A DNA stretch of 64,000 nt from Candidatus Lariskella endosymbiont of Epinotia ramella (GCF_964019805.1 NZ_OZ026472.1:248001-312000), one strand, 5' to 3'. Shown: positions 25,330 to 34,670, counted from the stretch's first letter. Numbers and translations: made by a program. The notes: a model not told the origin generated them from the sequence alone.

Positions 25330-26163
25330 TTGAGAATTATAATGTTTGTCATTAAAGACGTTTTTATGTCGCCCTACAACCTACTGAAACTAGCAACAAT
25401 AAATTATATACTAATACTAATTGTGTTGTTTTTAGCCAACAATATCGCAATAGGAAGTGACGAAAATATAGAATCTGAAGACTGGAGCAGTGCTCAGATT
25501 ATAGTAGAAATGCCAGATCATGATCACACTTTTCAATCCGAAAAAGCATCTACAATACATGATCCATACGAAAAATTTAATAGAAAAATTTTCGCATTCA
25601 ACAAATTTATGGATAGAGTATTTATAAAACCAGCAGCACTAGGTTATAGAAGAATATTCCCGCAATTTGTAAGAAATAGAATTTCCTCATTTCTAATTAA
25701 CTTACAAGAACCGCTATATTGCCTGCATAATCTTCTAACTTTGGAACCAAAAAAAGCAATGCAATCCTTTTCTAGGTTTACAGCAAATACAATATTTGGA
25801 GTTTTGGGACTGTTTGATGTTGCAAAGATGCATGGGCTGGGGCAAAAGCGAAAGACCTCAAGAGATACATTTGCAAAATATGGCTTTCCCTCTGGAGCAT
25901 ATATAATGCTTCCAATATTTGGCCCATCCACAGTGAGAGATAGTATATGTACTGTTTTAGATTTCGTAGTAGATCCTCTAGATATCGCTATTAGCTATAA
26001 TATTGAGTTTATCATAGTTAAAATAATTGTTGACGGCGTTGTGAAACGCGAGTACTTACTGAGGTATGATGATAAGATTGCTGGGATTGCCCTGGATGAA
26101 TATGCTTTTATGCGAAGCTTTTATGCGCAGCAATATTTTAGAGATATGGCCGATGAAAAATAA
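25330..26163 (+). CDS. mlaA: MlaA (VacJ) family outer-membrane lipid asymmetry protein
   Basis: MlaA removes phospholipids from the outer leaflet of the outer membrane and hands them to MlaC. The 277 residues show the family core: D-P-Y-E-K-F-N-R-K-I-F-A-F-N (about 77-90), the region L-I-N-L-Q-E-P, R-F-T-A-N-T-I-F-G-V-L-G-L-F-D-V-A (about 155-171) and G-A-Y-I-M-L-P-I-F-G-P-S. An N-terminal hydrophobic signal (about 17-37) is present, but I see no lipobox cysteine, although MlaA is usually a lipoprotein. mlaC overlaps its end by 11 bp. The start at 25330 or the ATG at 25342 are both possible. Confidence 0.92.
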   Translation: MRIIMFVIKDVFMSPYNLLKLATINYILILIVLFLANNIAIGSDENIESEDWSSAQIIVEMPDHDHTFQSEKASTIHDPYEKFNRKIFAFNKFMDRVFIKPAALGYRRIFPQFVRNRISSFLINLQEPLYCLHNLLTLEPKKAMQSFSRFTANTIFGVLGLFDVAKMHGLGQKRKTSRDTFAKYGFPSGAYIMLPIFGPSTVRDSICTVLDFVVDPLDIAISYNIEFIIVKIIVDGVVKREYLLRYDDKIAGIALDEYAFMRSFYAQQYFRDMADEK

Positions 26164-26878
26164 CATACAAATACGTTTTCAACTTTTCTTAATAATAATA
26201 TTCTCATTTGTATTCGTTGTATTTTTAACTCATGCTTCTGTTACAGTTGCTGGAAATGATACACGGCTTGCAAATCAACACAACAAAGGAAGTAAAGCAT
26301 CTGATAACAACCAGATTGCAGCAAAAGATAGAGAGGATGGAGTAAAAATCGTTGGAGATTTTGTTAAGGATGTCGCAAATAAAGTTGCAGCAGTTTTAAA
26401 TTCTAAAATCGCTCCTAATGCAAAGTCCCAACAACTAACAGAAATTTTTTATTCAATCGCAGATTATGAGTGGATGGCAAAGTTTGTCGTAGCAAGACAT
26501 TGGCGTAGTATGAGTCAGACACAGCAGCAGAGCTATATTGAGGCCTATAAGCATTACTTGGCTCATTCTTATGTGAAACATTTTAATGAGTACAATGGTC
26601 AGCGCTTTGAATTTGGATCTATCAGTGAGGTGAATACATCAAACTATGATGGACAATACATGGTTTCAGTGACAATTGCACAGAAAAACTCCGATGCTGC
26701 TCCGATAAATATTCTCTATAGGCTAAAGATGTATTCAAAAAACAGTATCAAAATTATAGATATAATAGCAGATAATGTCAGCCTGCTTGCGACTCAACGC
26801 GAAGATTTCAACTCTGTCATCACTCGTAGCGGAGTTCCTATACTTATAGAGAATCTGAGGAATGCTATCAATTCTTGA
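26153..26878 (+). CDS. mlaC: MlaC family phospholipid-binding protein
   Basis: A periplasmic carrier that shuttles phospholipid between MlaA and the inner-membrane MlaFEDB complex. I place the start at ATG 26153, inside the last codons of mlaA, because it gives a basic N-terminus and a clean signal peptide (M-K-N-N then a hydrophobic stretch to about residue 30). An earlier in-frame ATG at 26066 would add 29 residues that merely shadow mlaA. The mature part carries the family features F-V-V-A-R-H-W-R (about 110-117), S-Y-I-E-A-Y-K-H-Y-L and an I-K-I-I-D-I-I-A-D-N-V-S-L strand near the end. Length about 241 residues, normal for MlaC. Confidence 0.92.
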   Translation: MKNNIQIRFQLFLIIIFSFVFVVFLTHASVTVAGNDTRLANQHNKGSKASDNNQIAAKDREDGVKIVGDFVKDVANKVAAVLNSKIAPNAKSQQLTEIFYSIADYEWMAKFVVARHWRSMSQTQQQSYIEAYKHYLAHSYVKHFNEYNGQRFEFGSISEVNTSNYDGQYMVSVTIAQKNSDAAPINILYRLKMYSKNSIKIIDIIADNVSLLATQREDFNSVITRSGVPILIENLRNAINS

Positions 26879-26940
26879 TCAACTAAAGACTTAGCCATAC
26901 ACATATCTCTAATGCAATGAAGGTTTGGTGCTTAATGCAA

Positions 26941-27062
26941 TTATATACACATGCATATGAAGTTGGAATTCAAAAAGAGCTAAGAAAATTGTATAAGTGT
27001 TAATACTAATACATCGCTCGCCTTCTGAAGGCGCCAATTTTGAAAAGTATGACAAGTATATA
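26941..27062 (+). repeat. R1 repeat (5'-truncated)
   Basis: CACATGCATATGAAGTTGGA, TTCAAAAAGAGCTAAGAAAA and GGCGCCAATTTTGAAAAGTA in the usual R1 order, ending at TGACAAGTATATA. It fills most of the spacer between mlaC and murE. Confidence 0.65.
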
Positions 27063-27136
27063 TTTAGTTGATGCTTGTTGCTTGCTTGAAATTTGAGCTT
27101 GCCTTAGTTAATGAATAATTAAGCCATTTGGTTGTT

Positions 27137-28618
27137 ATGTCTAGTATAAACTTTATAGAAACTTCAGGAGTAAGGACGCTCAAAAATGATTCAAGGCTAG
27201 TGCGCCCTGGAGATATATATGTTACAAGCTCCAGCGATCAAAAATTAGTAAATGAGTATATATTAAATGCAGCACAAAATGGAGCAATTGCAATTGTTTT
27301 AAGCGACAAACTCAAAGTTGATAAACTTCCCAATATTCGTTACTATACCGTAGCAGATCCGCTCCTTTGCATGAGAGAACTCGCTGCTTTATTTTATCCT
27401 AAGCAGCCAGAATTTACAGTCGCTGTCACGGGGACGAATGGCAAGACATCTGTTGCTAGTTTTTACATGCAAATCTGCGCACTACTCAATATGAAAAGCG
27501 CTTCCATAGGAACATTAGGTGTTGAGGTATCTGACAAGACTGTCGATTTCACTGCAAACAGTGAAATATTAGCCGCTTCGCAGACTTTAACTACACCAGA
27601 TCACATAAGCTTGAGATATTTTTTAGATAAGCTCGCACAAAACAACGTCACACATCTTGCTATCGAAGCTTCTAGTCATGGCCTTGATCAAAATAGAATA
27701 GATGAAATCAATTTTAAAGCGGCTGGATTTACAAACTTTTCTCAGGATCATCTGGATTACCATGATTCTCTAGATTCTTACTTTGCTGCAAAATTACGCT
27801 TATTTCATGAAGTTATTGATGTTAATGCAAGTGCAGTTCTGAATGCTGACATAGATGTATTTAATAAATTATACAGTTGCTGCTCACTTAGAAAAATTAA
27901 TGTATTACAGTATGGTAAAAACGCAAATGACATAAGATTTGTTGGTCATGATAACGGTCATGTGCTGCTAGATGTATTTGGTAAGCGCTATAAAATAATG
28001 CTGCAGATACAACATGAATTTCAGATATACAACATAATGTGTGCGGTTGGACTTGCAATATCTGCAGGATTTTATATAGATGATATCTTAGCATCTACTG
28101 AAAAAATCAAAGCTGCTCCTGGCAGACTAGAAGTAATTTCAAATGCAAATGGAAAAACTATATACGTTGATTATGCTCATACACCAGATGGGCTGCATAC
28201 TGTGCTACTTGCACTGCGCAAAGGTTGCTTAAATAAACTGCACGTATTATTTGGCTGCGGCGGAAACAGAGACAAATCAAAACGTATAATTATGGGCCGC
28301 ATTGCTGGGAGTATAGCGGACTCTGTTATAGTGACAGATGATAATCCTAGAAATGAAGATGCTGCAAAAATTCGTGCAGATATAATTGCAGGAATTAGTG
28401 ATAAGCGTAAAGTTATAGAGATAAGCAATAGAAAAGACGCAATTACTGAAGCCATAAAAATGATGCAAGATGAAGACGTGCTGTTAATAGCTGGAAAAGG
28501 CCATGAAGAGTATCAAATCATAGGGGATCAAAAATACAAATTTAGCGATGCAGAAACCGCAAAGGATATTCTAAGAAATTTAGAATACATATTAAATAGT
28601 CTATCCGCCAAAAATTGA
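27137..28618 (+). CDS. murE: UDP-MurNAc-tripeptide synthetase MurE (meso-DAP adding)
   Basis: This adds meso-diaminopimelate to UDP-MurNAc-L-Ala-D-Glu in peptidoglycan precursor synthesis (cytoplasm, ATP-dependent). ATP-binding G-T-N-G-K-T at 99-104, the Mur ligase centre with E-A-S-S-H-G-L and F-T-N-F-S-Q-D-H-L-D-Y-H, and the D-N-P-R motif (from about residue 402), which selects meso-DAP over lysine. I take ATG 27137; the TTG at 27128 is in frame but weaker. The last codons, S-L-S-A-K-N-stop, lie in an R4 repeat that starts near 28600, so a repeat insertion created the present C-terminus. The organism should therefore make DAP-type peptidoglycan. Confidence 0.95.
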   Translation: MSSINFIETSGVRTLKNDSRLVRPGDIYVTSSSDQKLVNEYILNAAQNGAIAIVLSDKLKVDKLPNIRYYTVADPLLCMRELAALFYPKQPEFTVAVTGTNGKTSVASFYMQICALLNMKSASIGTLGVEVSDKTVDFTANSEILAASQTLTTPDHISLRYFLDKLAQNNVTHLAIEASSHGLDQNRIDEINFKAAGFTNFSQDHLDYHDSLDSYFAAKLRLFHEVIDVNASAVLNADIDVFNKLYSCCSLRKINVLQYGKNANDIRFVGHDNGHVLLDVFGKRYKIMLQIQHEFQIYNIMCAVGLAISAGFYIDDILASTEKIKAAPGRLEVISNANGKTIYVDYAHTPDGLHTVLLALRKGCLNKLHVLFGCGGNRDKSKRIIMGRIAGSIADSVIVTDDNPRNEDAAKIRADIIAGISDKRKVIEISNRKDAITEAIKMMQDEDVLLIAGKGHEEYQIIGDQKYKFSDAETAKDILRNLEYILNSLSAKN

Positions 28619-28690
28619 TTTGCTACGCAAATAAATTTCTGCGGAGACGTTAAATATGCAAAAATTAACCCAAGATGCGGTGCGGCATTG
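28600..28690 (+). repeat. R4 repeat overlapping the murE stop codon
   Basis: TAGTCTATCCGCCAAAAATT opens the first R4 hairpin, whose other arm is AAATAAATTTCTGCGGAG. GTTAAATATGCAAAAATTA continues the R4 consensus. The murE stop TGA (28616-28618) sits in the hairpin's left arm. Confidence 0.75.
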
Positions 28691-28870
28691 TTGCAAATGC
28701 GTAGAGCATATCCTTAAGTTTATCTGCCATTGCAATAAATTACACTCTAATTTCGACTATTGGAATATTATTCCAAGAGTATATTCCTTGAGCTTCTATT
28801 GATGAAGCTAAGTGATCTGTATCAAACCTTGCGGGTCTTTCTCATTGATTGTGTAAATTTTTTAGAGCCA

Positions 28871-30085
28871 TTAAAATCTCCCATCAAATTTGATTATAAA
28901 ATGAGCCATAGCTTCATTCCAGTTAGAGATAGGCATGGTCCATTTTTTGGTAATATAATCAATCGTTAGGTATAAAACCTTGAATACCGAATCATCATTT
29001 GGGAAAACACGCTTATTTCTTGTAACTTTTCTCAACTGACTATTCAGCGATTCTATAGCATTTGTAGTGTAAATTATCTTACGGATACTCTCTGGATATT
29101 GCAGAAATATTACAAGATTCTCCCAATTATTATACCAGGATTTTGCTATATGTGGATATCGTTTACTCCATTTCTTATCAAAAGATTCTAGGGCAAGATG
29201 CGCTTCATCTTCAGTAGCAGAGCTATAAATAAGCTTTAAATCTGATGCCAATAATTTTCTGTCTTTATATGATACATACTTCAGGCTATTTCTAATTTGA
29301 TGTACTATACAAAGCTGATGCTCAGTTTTGGGATAACTTGCGCATATAGCTTCAGACATACCAGTCAGGTTATCACTACAGGCAATTAATATATCTTTTA
29401 ATCCTCGATTCTTCAATTCAGTAAAATTACTAAGCCAGAATTTAGATCCTTCATTCTCACTTATCCATAATCCTAAAATATCTTTCCGGCCCTGTAAATC
29501 TATACCCAGCGCAACATATACTGATTTATTAATTATCTGTTTATCTTGCCTTACCTTAACTATTAAACAATCAAAATATACTATAGGATATAATGGTTCA
29601 AGAGGTCTACTCTGCCAAATTCTAACCTCATCAATTACATCATCTGTAACCCTACTAATTAAACTCTCACTAACTTCTGCTCCATATAATTCTTGTAATT
29701 GGATCTTGATATCAGACAAACTCATCCCCTTGGCATACAGAGATATTATCTTTTGATCTAAACCATCTATTCTTGTTTGATTCTTGGAGACAATTACAGG
29801 TGCAAATTTACCTTCTCTATCTCGCGGAATATTTAACTCGATACTGCCATTCTCAGTAATCAAATTCTTATTATAATGACCATTCCTGCAATTCTCAGTT
29901 TCAGACCTATCATATTTGTTATAACCTAAGTGTTCAGACATTTCTGCCTGCAAGGCTCTCTCCAAAATACTCTTCGTTAATTCCTTAATCAATCCATCCT
30001 GCTTCAGTACTGTCTTTAAATCCGCTCCTCCTTCTATCAGTAAATCTATCGCTTCATTTATTTTCTTATTCTTTTCTGTCTTCAT
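28871..30085 (-). CDS. IS256-family (Mutator-type) transposase
   Basis: An intact 404-residue transposase. The N-terminal region L-L-I-E-G-G-A-D-L-K and M-S-E-H-L-G-Y is typical of the family. The catalytic residues are D in V-Y-F-D-C-L-I-V-K-V-R, D in I-A-C-S-D-N-L-T-G-M, and E in Y-T-T-N-A-I-E-S-L-N-S-Q-L-R-K, with the C-I-V-H-Q-I-R-N-S motif between. It looks active. The promoter side of the element holds IS5 copy 5, 24 bp upstream of the ATG at 30085, which may alter its expression. Confidence 0.93.
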   Translation of the reverse strand: MKTEKNKKINEAIDLLIEGGADLKTVLKQDGLIKELTKSILERALQAEMSEHLGYNKYDRSETENCRNGHYNKNLITENGSIELNIPRDREGKFAPVIVSKNQTRIDGLDQKIISLYAKGMSLSDIKIQLQELYGAEVSESLISRVTDDVIDEVRIWQSRPLEPLYPIVYFDCLIVKVRQDKQIINKSVYVALGIDLQGRKDILGLWISENEGSKFWLSNFTELKNRGLKDILIACSDNLTGMSEAICASYPKTEHQLCIVHQIRNSLKYVSYKDRKLLASDLKLIYSSATEDEAHLALESFDKKWSKRYPHIAKSWYNNWENLVIFLQYPESIRKIIYTTNAIESLNSQLRKVTRNKRVFPNDDSVFKVLYLTIDYITKKWTMPISNWNEAMAHFIIKFDGRF

Positions 30086-30108
30086 TCTAATTACCTATAT
30101 TCTTTAAT

Positions 30109-31006
30109 AGACCTCTTGCATAACCTATTTAAAGCTCAAAGTTATAGATACCAGCAAGTAAATTAAACCTTAAACCGAATCGTTTTCTTCTGTTCCTATA
30201 ACGATCAGCGATAATTTTAAATCGTTTGATCATGCCTATGACGTTTTCATTTAAAACACGTTCACTAGACAATTGACGATTTTTCTTTTTATCTTTCCTG
30301 CTTAGTGGTCGCTTTTTTGTCTTTTTCTTTGGTAACTCTGAATTATAATGCAACTTATCAATGCCTTGATAACCAGTATCTGTAAGAACTTTAATCTCAG
30401 GGTGGATGTGAACTCCGGATTCTTTAAATAACCTGAAATCATGACGCTTGCCATTAGAAAAATTAGTGCAAATGATTTCTTTTTTCCTTTTATCCACAAT
30501 AAGCTGAGTTTTTAGAGTATGTCGCCTCTTTTTTCCCGAATAAAAGTGCTTCTGTTTTTTTTAGGTCGTTCTATCGGTGTTTCAGTAGCATCAATTAACA
30601 CAAGTTCGTATTCAGAATCGCTTTTTAGTAATGCTTTACGTCCAGGTAGTGAAAATCGTTTATCTTTAATTAGAGTATCTTCAATCCAACGTATATTACG
30701 ATAACAGGCACTTTCACTTATTCCATAACTGCGGGAAATATGAAAATATGTCCTGTATTCACGCAAGTACTCAAGCGTCATGAGTAATCGATCTTCTAAA
30801 GCCAATTTATTGGGTTTTCCACCTTGAGACTTTAAAATAGCTTCAGCTTCTTTTAATATACTTAGTATAACTTCAAACGTTCCTCGTTTAATGCCAGTAA
30901 GCCTGCGAAACTCTTCTGCGTATTCATCTTTGATGTTTTCAAACTTCATGTTATCCTTGATAAAATCAAGGATTTTAATCAATTTATATGGTTATGCAAG
31001 AGGTCT
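30109..31006 (-). mobile_element. IS5-family element, copy 5 (complete)
   Basis: 898 bp with both inverted repeats, inserted in the upstream end of the IS256 element. The flanks are AAT on the left and ATT on the right, so the three-base duplication seen at other copies is not matched here; only TA is shared. Confidence 0.95.
30129..30949 (-). CDS. IS5-family transposase (copy 5)
   Basis: Identical translation to copy 2. ATG at 30949, frame-1 stop at 30512, frame 2 ending at 30129, same A8 slip site. Confidence 0.9.
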
Positions 31007-31054
31007 ATTAATTCCAAATATAGGCTCTACTATAATTTACACAATCTTTGATAA

Positions 31055-31231
31055 AGACTCTTGTTATCTTCTCTTTCTTTTAGTCCAACACATATTGAAG
31101 ATGTGATGGCGGTAACGAATATCCCACGACATATTTTTAATCTTCTTATTATTGAACTTGAACTAGCTGGAATAATTGAGCGTACTTATAATAATAAATT
31201 GAGTATAATAGCAGAGCAATTAGATTTATAG
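31055..31231 (+). pseudogene. dprA: DprA C-terminal fragment
   Basis: About 58 residues in frame to TAG at 31231: S-P-T-H-I-E-D-V, then I-P-R-H-I-F-N-L-L-I-I-E-L-E-L-A-G-I-I-E-R. This is the winged-helix C-terminal domain of DprA, the single-strand DNA-binding recombination mediator needed in natural transformation. The Rossmann core is missing; the IS256 end starts 8 bp before. The fragment ends 1 bp before the ppsR start. Without the rest of dprA elsewhere it cannot function. Confidence 0.75.
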
Positions 31232-31232
31232 C

Positions 31233-32090
31233 ATGATGTTTAGTGAAAAAAAGAGCGTTGCGATTTACTTAATTTCAGATTCCTCTGGCGAAACTGTTTT
31301 GTCGGTTAGTAAAGCTGTCATTGCTCAGTTTTGTGATATTGCCGCTATAGAAGAGTATATATGGACACTTGTTAGATCAAAAACTCAGATAGATGACGCG
31401 ATTGACCAGATAAAGCAACAAGATAACGGAGTAGTTTTTTATACAGTCACAGATCAAGAGCTCAGGGATTATCTTGAGCATCGGTGTCGCGAAATAGGTG
31501 TTGTTTCTATATTCTTACTAAAGCAGTGTTTTGAAGCTATTGCTGGTGTTTTAGGAATAAAGACACCTATAACTGGTGCGCCAGGGAAATATAAAGTACT
31601 TGATGAGAGCTATTATCGGAGAATAGATGTGATAAACTATACTGTTCAGCATGATGATGGACAGGTTTCAGATGACTATGACGATGCTGATATACTATTG
31701 CTTGGAATTTCTAGGACTTCAAAATCTCCAACTGCTTTGTATTTGGCTCAGCGCGGGTTTAAGACTGCGAATATTCCGATTGTGAAAAACTTAGAAATTC
31801 AATTGGCAGCTATAAAAAAGCCGGTTATAGTTGGATTTATGATATCGGCAGATATGCTTGCGCAGATTAGGTCTAATAGAGCACTGAGAGCTGGTTCTTG
31901 CTTGCTTGAAGAAGATGATGTTTATGTTAGTTTAGCTGATATAAAAGATGAGTTGCGATATGCTAAGAAAATATTTTCACAGTTCAACATACCTGTAGTG
32001 GATGTAACAAGGAAAGCTGTTGAAGAAATTGCTGCTGAGGTGATAAACTTATATTGTCAAAAAAGAGGAGATCATAGAATGAAAGTTTGA
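31233..32090 (+). CDS. ppsR: pyruvate, phosphate dikinase regulatory protein (kinase/phosphorylase)
   Basis: A bifunctional DUF299 enzyme that inactivates PPDK (or PEP synthase) by ADP-dependent phosphorylation of a threonine and reactivates it by phosphate-dependent dephosphorylation. The 285 residues show the N-terminal L-I-S-D-S-S-G-E-T motif (about 13-21), I-T-G-A-P-G-K, and the P-loop G-I-S-R-T-S-K-S-P-T (about 159-168) used for ADP binding. Length is typical (about 270-285). Two ATGs in a row (31233, 31236) can start it. Its target, PPDK (ppdK), is not in this window. Confidence 0.92.
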   Translation: MMFSEKKSVAIYLISDSSGETVLSVSKAVIAQFCDIAAIEEYIWTLVRSKTQIDDAIDQIKQQDNGVVFYTVTDQELRDYLEHRCREIGVVSIFLLKQCFEAIAGVLGIKTPITGAPGKYKVLDESYYRRIDVINYTVQHDDGQVSDDYDDADILLLGISRTSKSPTALYLAQRGFKTANIPIVKNLEIQLAAIKKPVIVGFMISADMLAQIRSNRALRAGSCLLEEDDVYVSLADIKDELRYAKKIFSQFNIPVVDVTRKAVEEIAAEVINLYCQKRGDHRMKV

Positions 32091-32479
32091 TCAGCTTTAT
32101 AATGAGTTTTATCAGAGAATAATATATCATTTTATATATGGCTCTTTGTTGCTTGCTGAAGTTTTTGAAGATTCAGTCTTTAGAATTTGTATTGCTCTAT
32201 ATTACAATTTGAAGAGTAAAGCTTATTTGTAAATAATTTTTTGTTTGAATCATTTGTTATAAAAGCTGTTGTATTTATAAATATTTAGCTATAATGATGC
32301 GAGCTGACATTGGTTCGCATATTGTAGTGTATGTTCATAGCTGATGCTTTGTATTGAGTCAAATTTGCTGAGTTGATTTAATTTGTTTAGAGCTACTGTT
32401 TTCGTATAACTAATTTCTTTAAGTGTGATAGGAATTAATTTATTTGTATTTACTAGAGTTGATGGTCGTTAGGTATTAG
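32091..32479. other. spacer before ftsH, no gene
   Basis: About 390 AT-rich bases. They should carry the ftsH promoter. I see no repeat of the R1-R5 families, no RNA gene and no clear terminator. Confidence 0.45.
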
Positions 32480-34423
32480 ATGAAACAATTAAGAAATAAC
32501 AGGAATAATTTGTTGATCTGGCTTGTGATAGTCGGCGTTTTGCTGATGCTATATAATTTGCTGGATGATGCTGCGCTGAGTGGTAAGCGGGTCCCTTTTT
32601 CATATTTTCTTGAGCAAGTTCATGAAGGTGCTGTTAGTGAGGTTGGCATAAAAGGCAATGTAATAGATGGTCGTTATCAAAACGGGCAGCGATTCTCAAC
32701 GCTTGCACCTAATTTTTATCCAAGGTTAATAGACCAACTTGCTGAGAGTAAGGTGAAAATAGAGATTGTTCCTACAGAAAGTTCTTTTGGTTATCTGTTT
32801 AATATACTGCTTTCTTGGTTTCCTGTTTTGTTATTGGTTGGAGTTTGGATATACTTCATACGAAATATGCAAGGTGGTGGTGGCAAGGCGCTTGGGTTTG
32901 GAAAATCTAAAGCGAGGCTAATTTCGGATGCGAAAAACAAAGTGACTTTCGCTGATGTTGCTGGCATTGAGGAAGCTAAAGCTGAGCTGCAGGAGATAGT
33001 TGACTTCCTAAAAGATCCTATGAAATTTCAGAAACTGGGTGCTAGAATTCCAAAAGGTTGTTTGCTAATAGGTTCTCCTGGTACTGGTAAGACGCTTTTG
33101 GCAAGGGCTATAGCTGGAGAAGCTGGTGTGCCATTTTTTATTATCTCAGGTTCTGATTTTGTTGAGATGTTTGTGGGTGTTGGTGCAAGTCGCGTGCGCG
33201 AAATGTTTTCCGAAGCTAAGAAACAGGGGCCTTGCATAATATTTATTGATGAGATTGATGCTGTTGGAAGACATCGTGGTACAGGAGTGGGAGGTGGTCA
33301 TGATGAGCGCGAGCAGACATTGAATCAGTTGCTTGTAGAGATGGATGGTTTCGCTGAAAATGACGGAATCATAGTGATAGCAGCTACAAATAGACCTGAT
33401 GTGCTTGATCCTGCGTTGCTAAGGCCTGGAAGGTTTGATAGACAAATTACAGTGCCAACTCCAGACGTGCAGGGGCGTGAGAAGATACTGAAAGTTCATA
33501 TGCGTAATATTCCTATTGCGCCTGATGTAAATCCCAGAGTGCTGGCTCAAGGAACTCCTGGCTTTGCTGGAGCTGACCTTAAGAATTTAGTGAATGAAGC
33601 TGCGCTACTTGCCGCGAGGATTGGGCGTGAGATGGTTACTATGAATGAGTTCGAATCTGCCAAAGATAAAGTTATGATGGGTGCTGAGAGAAAATCTATG
33701 GCTCTGACAGATGAGCAGAAAGCTCTTACTGCATATCATGAAGCTGGGCATGCGCTGGTAGCTTGCTATTTGCCCGCTTCTGATCCTGTGCATAAAGCGA
33801 CTATAATCCCTAGAGGTAGAGCGCTTGGTGTTACTATAAGATTGCCTGAGGACGATAGGTTTTCTGTTACCAGGGAGAAGTTAAAGGCTGATATTGCGGT
33901 TGCAATGGGTGGACGTATTGCAGAAGAGTTGATTTTTGGTTATGAAAAAGTGACAACAGGTGCTGGTGGCGATATTAAAGCTGCGACTAAGATAGTGCGT
34001 CATATGGTAATGCATTGTGGTCTGAGCGATGAGATAGGGCCTATTCTTGTTGGTGATGATAAAGAGGAGGTGTTCTTAGGTTATAGCATGGGACGTAGTA
34101 CTCATATTTCAGAAGAACTAGCGAAGAAGATAGATCAGGAAATTAAGAAAGTGATAGATAGTGCATATGGAGTCGCGCATGATATAATTTCCTCAAACAT
34201 AGATCAGCTGCACTCTATAGCAAAGTCATTGTTAAAGTATGAAACTCTTACTGGTCATGAGATTAGAGGTTTAATCGAAGGTAAACCTGTGCAGAGAGAG
34301 GATTACAATGATGATAGTGTTATTGAGCCTTCTGTTCCGATTGCAGATGGTAATGGTCCTTTAGGTTCTGCACCTACTAGTGGTGTTGGAAGTACCAGCA
34401 GGCAAAGACCCCAGGAAGCTTAG
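32480..34423 (+). CDS. ftsH: ATP-dependent zinc metalloprotease FtsH
   Basis: A membrane-anchored AAA protease that degrades unassembled membrane proteins and short-lived regulators such as RpoH and LpxC. It has 647 residues: a first membrane helix at about 10-28, a periplasmic loop, and a second helix at about 110-130. The AAA domain has Walker [11 protein letters not shown] (from about residue 198), Walker B I-I-F-I-D-E-I-D and the second region of homology [12 protein letters not shown]. The zinc site is H-E-A-G-H (from about residue 424). Walker A has G-S-P where most FtsH have G-P-P, a mild change. Length is typical of Rickettsiales FtsH. An R4 repeat follows 21 bp after the stop. Confidence 0.97.
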   Translation: MKQLRNNRNNLLIWLVIVGVLLMLYNLLDDAALSGKRVPFSYFLEQVHEGAVSEVGIKGNVIDGRYQNGQRFSTLAPNFYPRLIDQLAESKVKIEIVPTESSFGYLFNILLSWFPVLLLVGVWIYFIRNMQGGGGKALGFGKSKARLISDAKNKVTFADVAGIEEAKAELQEIVDFLKDPMKFQKLGARIPKGCLLIGSPGTGKTLLARAIAGEAGVPFFIISGSDFVEMFVGVGASRVREMFSEAKKQGPCIIFIDEIDAVGRHRGTGVGGGHDEREQTLNQLLVEMDGFAENDGIIVIAATNRPDVLDPALLRPGRFDRQITVPTPDVQGREKILKVHMRNIPIAPDVNPRVLAQGTPGFAGADLKNLVNEAALLAARIGREMVTMNEFESAKDKVMMGAERKSMALTDEQKALTAYHEAGHALVACYLPASDPVHKATIIPRGRALGVTIRLPEDDRFSVTREKLKADIAVAMGGRIAEELIFGYEKVTTGAGGDIKAATKIVRHMVMHCGLSDEIGPILVGDDKEEVFLGYSMGRSTHISEELAKKIDQEIKKVIDSAYGVAHDIISSNIDQLHSIAKSLLKYETLTGHEIRGLIEGKPVQREDYNDDSVIEPSVPIADGNGPLGSAPTSGVGSTSRQRPQEA

Positions 34424-34443
34424 TTAGCTTCGGCATCTTTTTA

Positions 34444-34670
34444 TATACCCGTCAACAATTGATTTGCTGCGCAAATAAATTGTTGTGGAGAAGTTAAATG
34501 TACAAAAATTATCTTTTAGATCTGCCCTGAGCTAATTTTTGGATATATTAATTGGCACTATGCTGCAAATATTTTCATAAAATCCGTAAGGTTTTTGCGC
34601 TTATTATAATATTTCCTTACGGATTTAAAACACTATTTTGACGCTTTAAGCGCTATTTTATATATAGTAA
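34444..34670 (+). repeat. R4 repeat (long form)
   Basis: This is one of the fullest copies. Hairpin 1 pairs AACAATTGATTTGC with GCAAATAAATTGTTG (34450-34485). Hairpin 2 pairs ACAAAAATTA with GCTAATTTTTGG (34501-34543). Hairpin 3 pairs AAATCCGTAAGG with CCTTACGGATTT (34579-34629). It begins about 20 bp after the ftsH stop. Confidence 0.8.

Larger units (their letters stand above)
28847..31046 (-). mobile_element. IS256-family element carrying an IS5 copy
   Basis: The left end is GATTGTGTAAATTTTTTAGA (28847-28866). The matching inverted end, AATTTACACAATC preceded by GGCTCT, is at 31034-31046, beyond IS5 copy 5. Without that copy the element is about 1.3 kb, the normal size of IS256. I see no target duplication: the left flank is murE-side spacer and the right flank is dprA. 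Confidence 0.85.

Noticed and set aside
26066-26152. 29-residue N-terminal extension of MlaC
   Set aside because: It shadows mlaA in another frame; ATG 26153 gives a proper signal peptide.
28760-28969. 69-residue plus-strand frame
   Set aside because: It crosses the IS256 left end and overlaps the transposase C-terminus on the other strand.
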